DNA of 64,000 bases from NCBI GenBank assembly GCA_937897325.1, contig CALCOY010000015.1:124001-188000 (forward strand), given 5' to 3'. The notes under the pieces were generated by a model. That model was not told the DNA's origin, searched no databases, and saw only the letters and a program-made list of their open reading frames with translations. Positions 62,415 to 64,000 of this stretch are shown here, piece by piece (position 1 is the first letter of the stretch; every line of letters begins with the position of its first letter). The DNA comes from an uncultured Shimia sp. GTDB taxonomy: Bacteria; Pseudomonadota; Alphaproteobacteria; Rhodobacterales; Rhodobacteraceae. Position numbers and translations under genes: made by a program.

Positions 62415-64000
62415 ATGGCCATCACATCCGCAAACCAGCTTGAGCTGTTGCAAACCGCTGAGGCCGTGGCCCGCGAAAAGATGATCGACCCCGGGCTGGT
62501 GGTCGAAGCGATGGAAGAAAGCCTCGCCCGGGCGGCAAAGTCGCGCTACGGGGCCGAAATGGACATCCGCGTCAGCATCGACCGGAAAACTGGCAAGGCG
62601 ACGTTCACGCGGGTTCGGACCGTGGTCGAGGAAGAAGAGCTTGAGAATTATCAGGCTGAATTCACGATCGAGCAGGCCAAACAGTATCTGGACGACCCTG
62701 AAGTGGGCGACACGTTCGTCGAAGAAGTCCCCCCGGTTGAGATGGGCAGGATTGCTGCGCAATCGGCCAAGCAGGTGATTCTGCAAAAAGTGCGTGAAGC
62801 GGAACGCGACCGTCAGTACGAAGAATTCAAGGATCGCGCAGGCACCATCATCAACGCGTTGGTCAAGCGCGAAGAATATGGCAACGTTATCGTTGATGTG
62901 GGCGCGGGCGAGGCGATCCTGCGGCGCAACGAAAAGATCGGGCGCGAAAGCTACCGCCCCAATGACCGGATCCGCTGCTACATCAAAGATGTGCGGCGCG
63001 AACAGCGTGGGCCACAGATTTTCCTAAGCCGGACGGCGCCGGAATTTATGGCGGAACTCTTCAAGATGGAAGTTCCCGAGATTTATGACGGCATCATCGA
63101 GATCAAGGCCGTCGCCCGCGACCCCGGTTCGCGTGCGAAGATCGCTGTCATCTCCTATGACAATTCTATCGATCCTGTGGGCGCCTGTGTCGGTATGCGG
63201 GGCTCTCGCGTTCAGGCGGTGGTGAACGAACTTCAGGGCGAAAAGATCGACATCATTCCGTGGAACGAGGACCAGCCCACCTTCCTTGTAAACGCGTTGC
63301 AGCCCGCCGAGGTGAGCAAGGTGGTTCTTGATGAGGAAGCGGGCAAAATTGAAGTTGTCGTGCCTGAAGAACAACTTTCCCTGGCGATTGGACGTCGGGG
63401 TCAAAACGTGAGACTGGCATCGCAACTGACCGCGCTAGACATCGACATCATGACCGAGGCGGAAGAATCGGCGCGCCGTCAGGCGGAATTCGAGCAACGG
63501 ACGAAGCTGTTTATGGACACGCTGGATCTGGACGAATTCTTTGCCCAGCTTCTGGTATCCGAAGGATTCACGAACCTTGAAGAGGTCGCTTATGTCGAGT
63601 TGGACGAGCTTCTGGTGATCGACGGCGTGGACGAGGACACGGCGAACGAATTGCAGGCACGGGCGCGTGATGTTCTGGAGGCCCAAGCCAAAGCGGCGCT
63701 GGAGGCGGCGCGGGCGCTTGGTGCAGAGGATAGCCTTATTGAATTCGAAGGCCTGACACCCCAGATGGTGGAGGCTCTGGCCAAGGACGACGTCAAAACG
63801 TTGGAAGACTTCGCGACCTGCGCGGATTGGGAGCTTGCCGGTGGGTGGACGACCGTGGACGGAGAGCGTGTGAAAGACGATGGCGTTCTGGAGCCGTTTG
63901 ACGTATCGCTGGAAGAAGCCCAGCACATGGTCATGACAGCCCGCATCTTGTTGGGCTGGGTTGATCCGGCAGATCTGGAAGCCGAGGAAGAAGCAGTCGA
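62415..64000 (+). CDS. nusA: Transcription termination/antitermination factor NusA, C-terminally cut by the window edge
   Basis: 528 codons are inside the window without a stop. An N-terminal RNA-polymerase-binding domain (residues 1-125) is followed by S1 (REEYGNVIVDVGAGEAIL) and the two KH domains with GACVGMRGSRVQAVV and LAIGRRGQNVRLASQL. The C-terminal acidic-repeat region begins near 370, with helix-hairpin-helix-like repeats. GGAGGAC precedes the ATG. Essential for pausing, termination and antitermination. Confidence 0.97.
   Translation, partial: MAITSANQLELLQTAEAVAREKMIDPGLVVEAMEESLARAAKSRYGAEMDIRVSIDRKTGKATFTRVRTVVEEEELENYQAEFTIEQAKQYLDDPEVGDTFVEEVPPVEMGRIAAQSAKQVILQKVREAERDRQYEEFKDRAGTIINALVKREEYGNVIVDVGAGEAILRRNEKIGRESYRPNDRIRCYIKDVRREQRGPQIFLSRTAPEFMAELFKMEVPEIYDGIIEIKAVARDPGSRAKIAVISYDNSIDPVGACVGMRGSRVQAVVNELQGEKIDIIPWNEDQPTFLVNALQPAEVSKVVLDEEAGKIEVVVPEEQLSLAIGRRGQNVRLASQLTALDIDIMTEAEESARRQAEFEQRTKLFMDTLDLDEFFAQLLVSEGFTNLEEVAYVELDELLVIDGVDEDTANELQARARDVLEAQAKAALEAARALGAEDSLIEFEGLTPQMVEALAKDDVKTLEDFATCADWELAGGWTTVDGERVKDDGVLEPFDVSLEEAQHMVMTARILLGWVDPADLEAEEEAV

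Overview
The window reads as a chromosomal segment of a marine alphaproteobacterium of the Rhodobacterales (roseobacter type). The reasons are the moderately high GC, the smoEFGKS-mtlK style polyol operon, a TAXI-type TRAP operon, a sit-type metal ABC operon, and the rimP-nusA start at the right edge. No rRNA, tRNA, CRISPR array or intact insertion sequence is visible.

Layout. 1-9.3 kb: part of an MFS transporter, zapE, a small membrane protein, folC-accD, a CPBP protease and a large ABC-like protein with a degenerate ATPase and a cyclic-nucleotide-binding domain. 9.3-17.8 kb: an ArsR-type regulator, a lipoprotein plus Slam-like outer-membrane pair, an FAD oxidoreductase, a hot-dog/phosphate acyltransferase fusion, an ackA gene broken by one in-frame amber codon, and a UbiB-type kinase. 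18-24.6 kb: a TAXI-TRAP transporter co-directional with an acyl-CoA ligase and a ThDP enzyme, probably a carboxylate uptake and breakdown unit, behind a near-consensus sigma70 promoter.

24.6-40.4 kb holds a type III secretion system. A leftward arm carries a TPR chaperone-like gene, an unknown helical protein, sctD, sctI and a Met-rich microprotein. A rightward arm carries a NolW-like half secretin, small genes, sctV, a NarL-type regulator, an unknown gene, and sctJ-K-L-N-O-Q-R-S-T-U in the rhizobial order. Unusual points are an SctU without the NPTH cleavage motif, an internal start inside sctQ, no secretin pore domain and no recognisable needle, translocator or gatekeeper gene, a possible pseudoknot in the nolW leader, and a recurring palindrome (CTACGTAG and relatives) in four intergenic regions of the locus.

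40.8-49.7 kb: a polyol (sorbitol/mannitol) ABC transporter and dehydrogenase operon, its LacI-family regulator with two matching operator palindromes, and an FMN-dependent L-lactate dehydrogenase. 49.7-52.3 kb is poorly coding and looks like decayed DNA, including a possible CHAT-protein remnant. 52.3-56 kb: a four-gene Mn/Zn-type ABC operon with an operator-like repeat over its promoter. 56.1-64 kb: pirin, a methyltransferase, ilvD, a lipoprotein, two conserved hypotheticals, rimP and the beginning of nusA.
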